Made by a program: the position numbers and the translations under genes
The notes under the pieces: generated by a model
Seen by the model: only the letters and a program-made list of their open reading frames with translations
Database searches by the model: none
What the model was told of the DNA's origin: nothing
Source: Phylloscopus collybita
Lineage: Eukaryota; Chordata; Aves; Passeriformes; Phylloscopidae
Assembly (NCBI GenBank): GCA_027886175.1
Contig: JAJNNQ010000078.1
Location: 1,054,001 to 1,118,000 of the forward strand
DNA length: 64,000 nucleotides
Direction: 5' to 3'
In this document: positions 1-12,200 of the stretch, piece by piece
Position numbering within the stretch: position 1 is the first letter of the stretch
Layout of the letters: each line of letters begins with the position of its first letter

Positions 1-402
1 GAGGGGCCCCGGGCTGGAGCAGGACAAGGATTCCTGTCTGCCAGGGGGAAGCAGTGACATGACCTGGCTGTGACCCCCATCCCCTGTGCCTCAGGGTGGG
101 GAGGGAGAGGGAATGGAGGATAAAGGGGAGCCGAGGAAGGGGGGAGAGGTGGAGGGAAGATGTTTTCGTGGGAATTCTTTTCCTTCTCTTTTTCTTGCTC
201 TGATTTGTTTGACAATAAATTCAGTTGATGTCCCTGAGTCAAGTGTGTTGTGCCCATGACCAGTGACTGAACTCTCCCCACCCTTATCCAGACCCTCGAG
301 CCTTTCCTTATGTGTTCTGTTCCCTGCCCAGGGTGAGGAGGGCAGTGACAGGTTTTGGCCTCTCTTCAGCATCCCCTGCTCCTGCCTGGGCTCCTACCGG
401 TT
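1..402 (+). other. Chimeric 5' segment of truncated ITPRIPL1-like copy T1
   Basis: Matches 50,910-51,312 almost base for base and is unlike the segment preceding the same tail in the full genes at 56.5 and 60.6 kb. It contains an AATAAA (193-198) and an acceptor-like pyrimidine tract ending in CAG near 331. The foreign sequence changes to ITPRIPL1-like sequence at about 403. Its upstream part lies outside the window. Confidence 0.7.
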
Positions 403-708
403 ACCATTGTCATGCACCTGCTCAATGTCGTGCCCGTGTCACAGTGGTGCAGGAGAGATTTCCTGCCGCGACTGGTGGATATCATCGGTACCCTGGGCTT
501 CTGTGTGCGAGCCAAAAGCCTCAACCACTTCATTGTGGGTAACCGGAGGCTGCCTCGGGACATCCGTTTGCCCCGAGATGTTCAAATGGGTGAGACCTGC
601 AATCTCCTCCAGCACCTGGCGCAGCAATCGGCCGCCCACAGGCAGGCGATGAGTGAGTACCAGGCTCTGCGACAGTGGTTCCAAAGAATCCTTCTGGCTG
701 AACACTGA
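403..708 (+). pseudogene. ITPRIPL1-like C-terminal fragment (T1)
   Basis: The last ~101 codons of the ITPRIPL1-like genes at 56,472 and 60,580, reading from MHLLNVVPVSQW to the terminal RILLAEH and stop. The signal peptide, transmembrane segment, acidic linker and most of the Mab-21-like domain are missing. The frame is open upstream into the foreign segment but has no ATG in good context there; the first internal ATG is that of MHLLN. Substitutions against the full copies include R to C in QWRRRD and Q to R in GNQRLP. Probably a pseudogene, unless the upstream segment supplies a spliced start. Confidence 0.8.
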
Positions 709-1376
709 ACCAGTGAAGGCCAGGAGTCACGGCCAGGAGCACAGAGCTGTGCTTGGGCTGCTCCCATCTGCAGCAGAGATCCACCTCCCAGCACAAATTT
801 GGTGCTGGAAGGAGAAGAGGATGCGTGCAAAGGCTCCGGCCAAGGTCCCACAGCCTCTCCTGACACCTCAGTTGGTGGAGGGTCATGGGAGGATTTATTC
901 TACCTCCTTGTATCATTTCATTCTCCAAAAAAAGGCACCCAGATCTGCATAAGGCCCTGCTCATGGATGAACTCGGCAGCTCCTGAAAAAGCACATGAAG
1001 AGAGCACACGCCACACATGCAGGGCCAAACGCCACGTGCAACATGCAGTTGTTCCTGGCCTTTGAGAAGGGCCAAATATTGGATAATGAAAGAAGCGGGA
1101 ATGTGGGACAGAAGAAAGAAACTGGGCAAAAAGGACCAAGAGGATAAATCAGCGCTGCTTGCCCGGGACCAGTCAATGGATGGACTCTCCTTGTCTCCAG
1201 AACAGACACCTTTAGGACGGCATTGGAACCAACTGTGTTGGAGCTGACTTGAAATTTTGTACATATAAGCATCTAGGTTTTTATTTCATGGATATATATG
1301 TCTTGTATATAGAAATTATATACCGTAGGCTTTATTAATTATCTTATAGAATAGTAAAATTCAATAAAACAATAAA
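709..1376 (+). other. ITPRIPL1-like 3' UTR of T1 with poly(A) signal
   Basis: Homologous to the 3' UTRs after the stops at 51,618, 58,151 and 62,262. An AATAAA lies at 1363-1368 in an AT-rich tail also present in the other copies, so the truncated copy carries the full 3' end of the gene. Confidence 0.75.
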
Positions 1377-1480
1377 CTAATATTAAAAAATTCTAAGAGA
1401 GGGGCAAAGGAACAATTTTGTGATTGATCTACACAGCACTGGGAGGGGGACCATTCAAATCCAGCACGGGTGCTGCACTC
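1377..1480 (+). repeat. Remnant of the next 4.11-kb ITPRIPL1 unit
   Basis: The ~75 bases from about 1400 match the starts of the tandem units at 54,735, 58,845 and 62,956 (GAGGGGCAAAGGAACAATTT and onward), then homology stops at ~1475. T1 therefore derives from a tandem array. Confidence 0.6.
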
Positions 1481-1867
1481 ATCTTCCTCATCTCCTCCCT
1501 CATTTCCTCTTTTGAGTTCTTTAACCACAGCAGAGATATGAGCCTGCATTGGGCCATTGATCACACTCTCACGATTCCTAAGCTTATTGGCAACAGACCC
1601 CACTGTCTCTCGATTGTCCTCAGCATTAACTGCTGCAATGAAGGTGGTGTACTGAGATGGCCCCAGATTTGCCAGATTCCACAACATCTGCCCTGTGCAT
1701 CTCACCTTGTCAGGGTCATTATCCTGCTGTCCACTCCTCCCAAAAAGTACCTCCAATACTGCCACTTCCCTCAGCTGTTGGATTCCTTCCTCAAGGGTCT
1801 TCCAGCACATTCTATGGTGGTGCTCCTGCATTCTTCCTCTGTGGACAAATCTCTCTCTCACACTCAT
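1475..1867 (-). pseudogene. Retroviral fragment, probably class II ERV pol/env junction
   Basis: A minus-strand open frame of ~130 residues with a mixed charged and helical composition, including WKTLEEGIQQLREVAVLEV and LGPSQYTTFIAAV. It resembles the region downstream of integrase in songbird class II ERVs, as I remember it; I cannot confirm this without a search. No LTR or other gene of the same element is adjacent. It ends where the ITPRIPL1 unit remnant begins, so the element may have broken that unit. Confidence 0.4.
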
Positions 1868-3949
1868 TAAAAGCCACTCCCAAAGGGAAAGGGCGATTGG
1901 ATTTCTCCAATACCTCTGTGGGCCCAGCCCTGCAGAGAGCTGGCTTGAAAATAATTAGCTGGACGGCAAGGTCAGATGTGTCTTGATAAATCAAAAAGGT
2001 TTAATAAAATAAAGAAAATAATACAAAACAACAAAGATTAAAGCCGAACACAATGTAGGGACCCATCCCACACCTGTTACAACACCCGAGAATGCGAGGA
2101 GCCCCTTTGTTCTGTCCCCTTTTCTACTTAATGATTGAGGATGGATCTGTTGGAAAACTGCCAGTAGACAGAGGTACAGGTTTTGACAAACAGTGACAAG
2201 GTCCAACAGGTGCTCCTCTCCTGGCACTTAACACCTGAACACCACCTTCTCCCTTTCCCCCTAAAGACACAGAAAAACTCTTTCCTCTCCTTAAATGAAA
2301 AATTCAACAACATATACATTCATCTACACTCACTCATTTTTATTTCTTCAAGATGCCTTTCTTACTCACTTTTTCACAACAGGACAGCAGAAAAATAAGG
2401 TACTTTTTTTCTTTCAAGTCACTTGTTAAGATCCACCCATGGATGTTGTAAAATCTCAGATGTTTGGCCAAGTCCAGGTGCTCTTGGGTCTCAGCTGACC
2501 CTCAGACTGGCAACGTTTTGGGCATCCCCTCTTTTATCGCATTTTTCCCAGTGGTTTCTGCCAGGAAAACCTTTGCTCCCTTCCTCTAAGGGGTCCAACC
2601 CCTTCCCTGGGACCCCGTCCCAGCCAGACCAGGGGGTGTTTCTCTCACTCCTTTTCTCTTTCTCTTTGTGTCCGTGCTCGCAGCCTTTCTGGCTCAGGAT
2701 CCCTGGTGGCTTCTGGGCTCCAGGGTGACCTTCAGAGGGACACTTGGAGCGCTTCCCAAAGAGCTGCCCCTGGCATGGGGGGGTGGATTTGTCCTCCCTG
2801 GGGGGCTCTGCTTGGAGTTGTGTGCTCCGTGGGGACCCGGAGGTTTCTCAGCAGGCCTTGGCAGCGAGTTCTCAGCCAACGGGTGGCTCTGCTGCCATCC
2901 CAAACCTGCAGGGCTTTCCTTGCCCAGCCGGAGTGCAAGTGGATGATGTGCTGGGTAGGGATGGAGAATTCCACTGACCAAACCTCCCCCATCATCACAT
3001 TTACGTCTGCTCATGGCTCCCGAGAGCACAAATCTACACTTCTTGTAGTGGAAACATTGAATTGATTGCAGATTGTTACATCTCTAATACTAATGTACAA
3101 ATACACAAAAAGTCTACTTTGGTTTAAAAATGAAATTTATTTTAAATGGCTACACCCGCACTGCCAGTAGAGAAACATACAAATATCAATTAAAGCTTAT
3201 AAACTACTTTATTGTTACAATTGTGCTATGTAAATATATACAAATAATAACTTGTTAAAAATTAATTTCTTGAAACCCTCTACAACCACTCCTTATACAC
3301 AAATATGAATTGAAATGTAACAGTTTCATTCATTACATATTACTACACCGTACAACGCATACACAAATACAAAAATATCTGTATCCCTCTCTAAAGAATC
3401 CCAGACCCAGTACTAAAGAAATAGAATTCTCAAACCATACAGCTCAAGACATATTTCAATCTTTGTAAATACATAACCATACAATATACAAATGGAAATA
3501 TAGAATTCATATTTCATATGACACAAAGCAGGACATCTAGAAATATACACATCACAAACCTATCTCTAAATGTACAAGTATCAATGTACCAATATAAGAA
3601 TCCTTACAACCCCATCAACACAACTATACAGCTATACAACTGAACAAGCATGTCAATATAAATACAGAAGGAAATGCATCAATAGACATGCATCAATAGA
3701 ACAATATACATCCATCTATACCTGTACAAATCCCAGTCTAGAGAGGGAAATAAGCACCAAGTTCTAACTCTCTCAGTCCAACTGTGACCATCTCTAAGTA
3801 CAACTCCATCAGCAGGGCTTGCAGCTGCCCAAGTTCCCAGGCTCCCCCTGGCTCTCTTCCTGCCGTGCAGAGCAGCTCTCCTGGACAGGGACAGCGGATG
3901 GGACACGTGGGAAGCCAAGGGAACACTGAGTCAGGAACGGGACGTTTTC
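1868..3949. other. Intergenic; AT-rich stretch at 3061-3735
   Basis: No gene I can support. 1980-2110 (AATAAAATAAAG and similar) looks LTR-like on the minus strand, but I found no termini or target duplication. 3061-3735 is a degenerate AT-rich tract with recurring TACAAATA/ATACAAAT words and no coding pattern. Confidence 0.4.
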
Positions 3950-5000
3950 CCAGGCAGCAGCTGCCCTTCAGTCAGGGCAGGGCAAATCTCAGCAAAGCCT
4001 AGAAATACAAATGTTAGATGTTGGAAAGAACAAGCAGGCCGAGCGGGCCGGGCTGTGGGGAGCACAGCGGCGGCGGGACTGTCCCGCAGGCGCCGGCAGC
4101 CCGGCAGGGCCGGCACAGCTGCCTTGCCCAAGGACAGCCCCTGTGCCGGCCGGGGCAGCTGCGCTGAGCAGCCCCAGCACGGGCAGGGCCCACTCCTGCC
4201 CAGCCGGGCACTGCCCACGGCCAAAGCCCACGCCACCCTCACCCCCAGCCTGCCCCCCCGGCCCTGCGGCCTCACCCGGCCTCTCGCCTGCCAGCAGCAG
4301 CAGCAGCAGCAGCTCCCTGCTCACTGCTGGAGCTGCTGGCCCTCAGCTTCTCCCTGCTGCCTCCTGTCAGTCTCCACCTGTCCTCAGGCTCTGCAGAGCA
4401 GCTGTGGCACAAGTGGAGGCTCTGGAATTGCTTCCAAGGCCTGGCAGAGCTGCAGTCCCAGAGCCCTCTGTGCTCCCTGCTGCCTTCCTCCACCCCCTCA
4501 GCCCCAGTGTCCCCTGGGCAAAGCCCCAGCCCCCTTCAGTTTCTTCAGCCCCCCACAGTCCTCTCAGCCCACTCAATCCCTTCTGACCCATCCCGTCCCC
4601 TTAGACCCACCACCCCCTCAGCCCGTGCCACTGCCCTGTCACCTCCGTGCCACCCTGGCCCTCTGCTCCCCCACAGCCCTCAGTGCCCCCAGCACCTCAA
4701 GGTCACTGTCCCTGCAGTGTCAGCACCTCCTCAGCCCCCTCAGCCCCCTCTGTCCCAGGGTCCTTCAGCAGCTCCTCAGGGGACAGGGCCTGGGGCCACC
4801 GGCAGCTCCCAGCGCTCCAGGGACACCCGGGGCTGGAACTGCTGCTCCGCCCGGCCCGGCCGCCAGCTCGGACCCAGCACAGGCACAGGGGACACAGGGG
4901 CACAGGGGGAAAAACAAGGGGTGAAAAAGGCAGCCCAGGGGGGACAGAGGTCAAAATGCAGCCTAGGCCTACACAAACATCAATTTATCCATCGGCATGA
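3950..5000 (+). promoter_or_regulatory. GC-rich, proline-codon-like tract upstream of the PAK-like gene
   Basis: Strongly C-rich on the plus strand, with CpGs concentrated at 4020-4290 and 4790-4870 and a CAG repeat of seven units at about 4292-4313. Open frames exist in several phases with low-complexity products, typical of GC-rich non-coding DNA. Its position 0.4-1.4 kb before the PAK-like start codon suggests a promoter or 5' UTR CpG island; this is inference. Confidence 0.35.
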
Positions 5001-5210
5001 ATTCACAGAGCAGGGCAGAACGTTTCCTTTGTGATGTCAGGGCAGGGTTGCCACGTCCTCGTGCTGACATCACAAGGTTGCCTTGCTGCTCGCCCGGCCT
5101 CAGTGGTGGCAGAGCAGCTCTTGGTTTGCTCAGGGCAGGAGCTCACCCTCCTGCTGGAGGTTTTTGTCAGTGGGCAGCTGCACTCTGACAGAAATCTTGC
5201 TTTTTCTTAA

Positions 5211-5385
5211 GAGCATAGTGATAGATCATAGTGTTAGAGCATAGTGTTTGATCATAGTGTTAGAGAACAGTGTTAGAGATAGTGTTAGTGTTAGAGGATA
5301 GTGTTAGAGCATAGTCTTAGAGCATAGTCTTAGAGCATAGTGTTAGAACCTAGTTTTAGAGCATAGTCTTGGAGCACAGTCTGCA
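5211..5385 (+). repeat. Minisatellite, unit about GTTAGAGCATAGT
   Basis: Around twelve degenerate copies of a 13-14 base unit (GTTAGAGCATAGT, with variants in CTTAGAGCATAGT and GATCATAGT). It ends 23 bases before the PAK-like start codon, so it would lie in the 5' UTR or core promoter. Confidence 0.85.
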
Positions 5386-5407
5386 AACCTGCACAGCAGT
5401 TGCCACA

Positions 5408-8400
5408 ATGATTGGGCCACTGGCTGCTGCAGTTTGCACTGTGTATGGAGTTGCCTACTCCAGCTATTTCCTGACTCACCTGACACGTAAGTAGAGCTTT
5501 TCCCTGGGCAGAACCTCACCTGGCTTTTGTATGTCTTCCTGCTCTTTCTTAGTGACTGAGTGGATTTAGAAACAGGAAGACCATTTGGATGGCACTTGGG
5601 TAAAGCTCCTGTTTTAGCTTTCAGCTAAAAAGGGGGTGTCTGCAGCCAGGGCTCTGCGGGCAGCATTTGCAAGGGAACCTGCAGGGGTTGTGTTCCCTCC
5701 ATGGGAGGGTCTGTGGCAGCAGAGTCTGTCATTTCCTCTGTTTACTGAGACAAGCAGGACAATTTGGAAAATGTAGACTGGGAGACCTCCTTGGGAGACC
5801 TTCTAAAAATGCTCAGCTTCTCTGCAGTTTTCTCAAGGAATCTGGTTCATTTTCCCTTGCCCACTGCAGGTCACCTGAGCCGTGTGTTCAGAGGTGCCCA
5901 TCCTGAGGTGAGTGAGAAAGGAACATTTGACATTCCTGCTGTTTAAGAATTGTGGAATTAAGAGCTGTGAGCTTGGCCTGTGGCAGTAGAGTGTAGAGGG
6001 CCAGCTGAGTAGGCTGGAAGAAAATCCATTTCCATGTCTGTACTAGCAAGAGCAAAGACATCACTGGCTATTTCCTAATTTTCCATTTCAGAGCTGTAAA
6101 AGAACTAAAAGCCCAGTTCTGCAGAGAGAATGTTGCTTCCTGATAGGAGCTGGGGGGAATATCCAATTCAGAGCAATCAGCAGTACACTTGAATCAGCCC
6201 ATTTGAATTGACTCTGAGTGACTCAGAATCCCATTGCTGTCCAAGTTGATGGTTTGTGCTTAGTAGAGCTGGTTCTAGAGCTGCACAGAAATAAGGTTAT
6301 AAATGATAGGTCCTGGCCTGTGCCTCACGCTCCTGTCTGTCCACAGAGCACAGAACCAAGGGCAGACTCTCCTCTGGCTCCCTCTGCTCCTGCAGAAGAG
6401 ACCCAAGAGGAGCCAAGTGACCCCAACCCTCCAGCTGTGGTCACACCACAGCCACACCTTTCCAGGACAGTAAGTGCCACTTCTGGAGGGGGCTGTCTGC
6501 AGTGCAAGGCAGAGCTGCAAGTTTCTGAGCAGCCAGCACTTGCTGTTGGTGGCTGAGGATGCTGAGTGCTGCAGTCCTGCCAGGACCCAGCCATTCCCCT
6601 CAGCCAGGGACACCTGGACCATGGGCTTGGACCTGTCATGTTCAGGCCCCAGCTGGCTGGGATTCTGAGAGGGGCCAGCCTGGAGCAGGAAGGCTCCCTG
6701 TCTGCAGAGGAGGGAGCATCTCAAAGACCCTGCCCTCAGCCTGGTGGGACACAGAGGGGACACTGTGGGCTGGAGACACCTGTCCCCCTGCACAGACTGG
6801 CCAAGCAGCTCCAGGCACAGAAAGTATTGATCTGACAGCAGCAGCTCTTTGGGGTGGTTTGTCCCCCTGAGCTCCTTGGCTGTGCTTACCTGGGAGCATT
6901 TCAGAGACACCCTGGGGACGTGGAGTTGCTGTTGAAGTCAGGGATTTTGGTGCCTCTGTTGCCAGGTTGTTCTTTTGCCCCTGCAGGCAGAGCAGTCAGT
7001 AGCAGAGCTGACAGGTGCTCGGAGCCCACCTGTCTTTGGGCTTTTAAGAAGCTGCTGAGGGGTGATTGTGTTGTCCATGAATCCGTGGGGGGCCCCTCTT
7101 CTCTTGTGTGGCAAAAGACTCGTTCCCTGTCAGCTTCCTAAGAGGCTGCTGGAGCTTCAGGCCCAGATGGAGCCTGATTGTCCTGCCAGGGTCACTTTGG
7201 AATCTGTGCCTCCCCACGGGCACAGACTGACCCAGGAGAGCAGCAGCAGCCCAGCGCTTTGGGAATCTGCTGTGAGCCCAGCAGCCTTGGAATCTTGGCC
7301 CACAAATGTTGTGGGGGAAGTTGAAACCCATCTGCTCTGCTTCCTGTGCAGGTCCCTCTAGAGAGAGAGCACGAGCAGCTTGCTTTCTCAGAGATGCCAG
7401 GGCAGCCATGCCAGGTTCAGGAAGAGCTGTTTCCAGCCCAAGAAGGGGAAAAGCAGCTCAGGCAGCAGGTGGAAGAGCCACAGGAGAATGGGCAGGTGAG
7501 CCTGGCTGGGCAGGTGACAGAGTGAAGGGCAGGAAGAGGGGCTCCATAAAATGGAGCTTGTGGGACTGAGGAGGCCAGGAGTGCCACAGGCACTGGAAGC
7601 ACAGAGCCTTGTAATCCCCAGAGATCAGCACTGGAACAGCAGGGCTCCAGTGGAAGCAGAGGGGGGCAGGGAAGCAGAAAGAAGTGGCTGAATGAATGCG
7701 ATTTGGAGGCTGAAAGAGGAAAAGCTGAGCCTGCTGGCAGCTCCCAGTCACTTGCTCTGCATTTGTGTGTCCAGAACATCGAGGCAGAGGCACAAGCAGA
7801 GCTGCCCAAAGCTCCCAGTGACATCGTGGCAGTGAAGAGGAGGAACAGGGAAGACATGAGAGGAGCTCAAGATCCCTGGAATGTCCAGCAGCAGAGGAGC
7901 AACCAACAAAACCAGGTGAGTGGGGGAGTGGCAGCCACTCCACTCATGAATCCTTCTCTCTCTTGTTCTTTCCAGAGCCCTGGTGAGAAGCTGCAGGCAA
8001 AGGTGCAGAAAACTCAGGCTGGAATCAAGACAAGGGAAAAGAATTTTACTGAGAAGCTGCAGGCAAAGCTACAGCAAACTCAGGCCAGGATCGAGGCAAT
8101 AAACAAGAGGCTGGAGGAAGAAATAGAAATTCAAAGAGCAACAGAGGAGATTTGTCATCTCCTCCTTGAGGAGCGAGAGGCTCTAGAAGAAAAAGTGAGT
8201 GAAAGAGCGAGAGCCACTGCAGTCCCCAGAGTGGTGCTTTTGCCCTTCTTGCCTTTGCCCTGCAGAGCAGCAGGGGCTGGGGTGATGCCTCTGAGTGCCC
8301 TCCTGCTCCAGTGTCCATCCCAGCCACTCCCAAGGACACTTCCTGCTCTGCTGAGTCTCAGCTGCTGCCCTGGGCAGTGGAACTGGTGCTTTGGCCTTTT

Positions 8401-9297
8401 GGCCAGCAGCCATCTGAATGCATTCCTGCTGGCCTGCTCCTGCTCTCCTTGTTTCTGGAGGTGTTCTGGCAGGTGCACACGGTGACCCAGATGGATCTTG
8501 AAACAAGCTGTCTGTATCCATTGGGAATCTGGAGCTCCCCCTTTGCTCACAGTCTGTGACTCTGGGCTGACAGGGACAAGCTGTACTCTCTGACTGCTCT
8601 GCTCTCTTTGACTTGAGGTGGGAGTGTTGGCATCTTACCTGGCAGCCTGCAAAGATTTCCAGCAAGGGACTGGCAAGGAGGAGCCCCAAGATTCCTGTGA
8701 GGCACAGCAACTGTCCCAAGCAGAAGTGCTGCCACTTGAGCCCCTTCTGAGGATGGTGGAGGAAAAGAGGAGTCCGTGGGAGGAGGTAGAACATTTGAAC
8801 AAGGAGTTGCAAGTGTGTCTGCAGCCCTGGGAGGGGGAAGAGAGTCCTTGGGAGAAAGTGGAAGGGTCATTTTGGCAGTCAACCTTCAGAAAATCCATGA
8901 AAATGGAGTTTGGAGAAAGTGGGAAATTAATCTGGCCATGAGCTCGAGTAAAACCAGCCTTTGGGTTTGACCCATCCAGTTTGGGAAGTGGAGATCAGGA
9001 GAAACCCCTGGCAGAGCCCTGCATGTGGCTGACAGCATCTTCCTGAGGGCTTGCAGTTGCAATGGGATCTGGGGCTCATCTCTGCAGCCACTTTTCTGAC
9101 ACAAACTCCTTTCTTGTCTCAGATCTACCCAGGCTCTTCTGCTGAACCTGCAGCAGCAGCTGCAGCAGCAGTGTCACCTAAAGGAGCCTTTGCTGCCCAA
9201 TGTGGGAAGTGGAGCCCGGGCAGTTTGTTCATCTCCAGCCTTGGCAGAGCTGCTGCTCAGCACCAGCAGATGGAGGATGACTCCCTGCAGCTCCTGA
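5408..9297 (+). other. PAK-like gene, N-terminal exons 1-8
   Basis: Exon 1 encodes a short hydrophobic start ([20 protein letters not shown]), a possible signal or membrane anchor. Exons 3-5 are rich in Pro, Glu and Gln. Exon 6 (residues ~176-248) is a coiled coil with an internal duplication ([14 protein letters not shown] and [14 protein letters not shown]). Exon 7 is read to a GAG/GTAGAA donor at 8785; if that is not used, the frame runs on to a stop at 8941. Exon 8 carries a run of seven alanines and ends in phase 1, matching exon 9. Confidence 0.75.
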
Positions 9298-12200
9298 GTA
9301 CGTCTGGTGTCTTTCTTCTCTAAGGGACAGTGCATTGTGTGCTCGTGTCAGCAGAGCTGCACCCAATGATCCTCCTCAGCCTGGTGTCACAGGGACATTG
9401 AGGAGTCCCCACAGGAAATGCTGTGCTCCAAGGCAGCAAGAGAGTGCTCTGGCTGTTCCTGCTGCCTCTGAGGGCAGCTTGGATGTGCTTGGGTTTGTCT
9501 GAGCTTCTCCATCTGCTCCAGGCAGAAGCAGGGATTGTTCTGGCACCAGCACAAGGCTGTGACCCAGCAAATGATCTGGGCAAGTCCTGTGTGCCAGTGG
9601 CCAAACTGGATAGAATGGTTAGCTTCCTAAATTCTCCTTAGACTCCTGACTTCTCACCAGTCACCAGAGCAAAAAGACTTCACAGAAATTGATTTGTTTT
9701 GGTGCTTTGTCTTTTGGTTGTGGTTTTAATTTGGGTATTTTTCTGGATTTCTTTTTTTTTTTGGTAGAGTTTTTCTCCACCCTAAAGGAGCTCTTCTGCC
9801 CCATGTGTCTTACTGGTGTCATTTTTATGACTGTTCTTGTTACCACTACTACCTCTACAGGGTTTTTATGAAAATATTATATTTTTGTCAGTGAGAACTC
9901 CTTTGAAAGGACATCAGGTGACAGCAGGAACAGAGAGCAAGAGGTGGTTGTTTTGTGCCTCCAATGTAAAAAACCAGATACTTCTATAGCAATCTGTATT
10001 TAATATTCTAGCTTGTTCTTATAAAGATGTGTCTGAGGTAAGAAGGCTTTCAGAAAGGTGTGAAAGCAGAACCCAGAAACAGAAAGAGTAGAAAAACTTG
10101 GAATAAGCTGCAATTTCAAAGCTTGAAAGTAGGAGAAGTTACAAGAGTACAGCAAGCAAGGACCTGAATCAATAGTTCGAGTTTTTAGGTTTGGCTAGGA
10201 TAGACCTTAAGGCTGCAGAAAAATATTCTCCTCCACTGCCAGGTGGAGAAGATGCCCTCCTCTCCTGGGAATGCATCTCCCTGTGCTTCGTTTTCTGTCC
10301 AAGATCTCTTCCAAGCACTGTAGAAAATCAGTCTCTGTGCTGGCCTGCTTGGCCTGCAGAGCTGCCTGTCTGGTTGTGGTTGCAGTGGTTGTTGTTGTTA
10401 CCCAGCTGGCCACAAAGGGCTCTGAGCCCCAGACAGTGGGGCTGCCTTTTGTGTCTCTGGGATGGTGGGATCTGTGCTTTCAAGTGAGCATCTTGCATTT
10501 TGTTTCCCTCAGGGCAAATGGTGAGCAGGGGAAATCCCCTGAGGAAATACATTGAACTGGAAAATCTTGGCAGTGGGTGAGTCCAAGCACAGTTACTCCT
10601 ACACAATCATGGGGCAGGTGATTTGCTGCTGGAATATCTGCCAAGTGTGAAGCCAGACAAGCTGCAAACATCCTCAGACACTGGGGTTAGGCTGCCCCAT
10701 CTCTCAGTACCAGCCAGAATTTGTAAGTGTGCTCAGAAGGCATTGTCCAAGACACTTCCATTGCATTGCCAGAAACAGCAACCTACCCCCTATCACAGCA
10801 GTCAGATAACAGTTCTCAGGAACATTTCTTCCCAAGAGTTTGCTGGAGGAAATAGTCTGTGGTTGGGATAACAAGGGCCCAGTTTAGAAACTGAAATCCT
10901 TGATGAAAGAATCAAGTGGCCTTTTGAGCTGAGGCAGTAAAGCCCAGTGCTTCAGGAACAGGCCCAGTGCCCCTGCACTTGAGAGGAAAATGCATCATCT
11001 GCCTTCTGGCAGAGCCCTCCTGCCTGCTGCAGCTTTGAGGCATTTCCAGCAGACATCTCCTGGCTTGGCTGGCTTTCCCTCCAAGATCTGAATGGCTTCT
11101 CCTTCCTTTGCTGCTCTTTTGTTTCCAGGGGCTTTGGAGTTGTCAGCAGAGCGGTCGACACTGCCACAGGAGCAGAGGTAAATGTCAACAGCCCCTGCAG
11201 GTTCTGCTGCTCTCCAGGGCTTTCCTCTCTTGTCTCAGCTGTGGCTGGAGCTGTGGGCAGAGCTGTGCTGCAAAGGCACCAGGAGCACAGACTGCTGCCA
11301 GCCTGCCAAGTGCATTTGGGACAGGCTTTGTCCTTCCCAGCTGCCAGAAGGAAGGCAAGGAGGGCAGCGGTTCCTTGCAGAGAAGGACGCTCTCCCTGGC
11401 TCTCAGTTGCTCAAAAAAAGGTGGTGCCTTAGAGCATCTCACTGCTCTCTGGGGCTACGGCTTCAGAGTCCTGAGTTCTCATTTCTGGCTGCCAGCAAAT
11501 CCATCTGAATGTTCCTGGCAGTTCCTCAGCCACCTGCAGTGCTGCACTTGGGAACTGCACGTGGGGAGAGATCTGCAAGGCATCCCTGAAAGCCCTAAGC
11601 CCTGCTTAGAGCCCAAGGTGTATCCACAGAGTAGCAAGGCATGGATTCCCCAAAGGAGCAGAGAAATGGGCTGTTGGGATGTCAGTTCCTAATTACTCCT
11701 TTGTCTGAGCACAAGGCACTTTGGCACTTTGGCTCCCCTGTGTCATTGCAAAATCACTCGCTCCGTGTGTGCTGTGGTCTCGTGCCACCAACTGCTAAAG
11801 TGACCGATTTTCAATGTCATTTCAGGTGGCCATCAAGAAAATAGATCTTCAGCGAGTGAGGAGGAAGCAAGGAATCCTTAATGAAATCACAGTCATGAGG
11901 AGGAACAGGAGTCCCTGTGTTGTGAATTATTTAGACAGGTGAGTGCTCATGGTCTCATCCCATGAATGTTTGTTTCCATACTGAAAGCATGCAAGGTTAA
12001 AAACCCACTTGGGACACTGGCAGAAAAGAGAGCTGTTAATTATTGGTTCATGGTTATTTCTCTACTCATCTCCAATGGCTGGGAAGAGAGTGCATTTTAT
12101 CTGCATGGGTCTTCCCTGGCTTTCAAACACATGGTTGGAAAATGGTTCAGAAACCTGGATCAACCCCACCACAGTAAGTCAATACCCTGTAAGTTCACTG

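Noticed and set aside
4011..4930. Long Pro/Ser/Ala-rich open frames before the PAK-like gene
   Set aside because: Open in several phases on both strands, low complexity and no splice partner; expected for GC-rich DNA.
8786..8941. Extension of PAK-like exon 7 to the stop at 8941
   Set aside because: Using it would end the protein before the kinase domain; the GAG/GTAGAA donor at 8785 restores phase with exon 8. It may still represent a short isoform.
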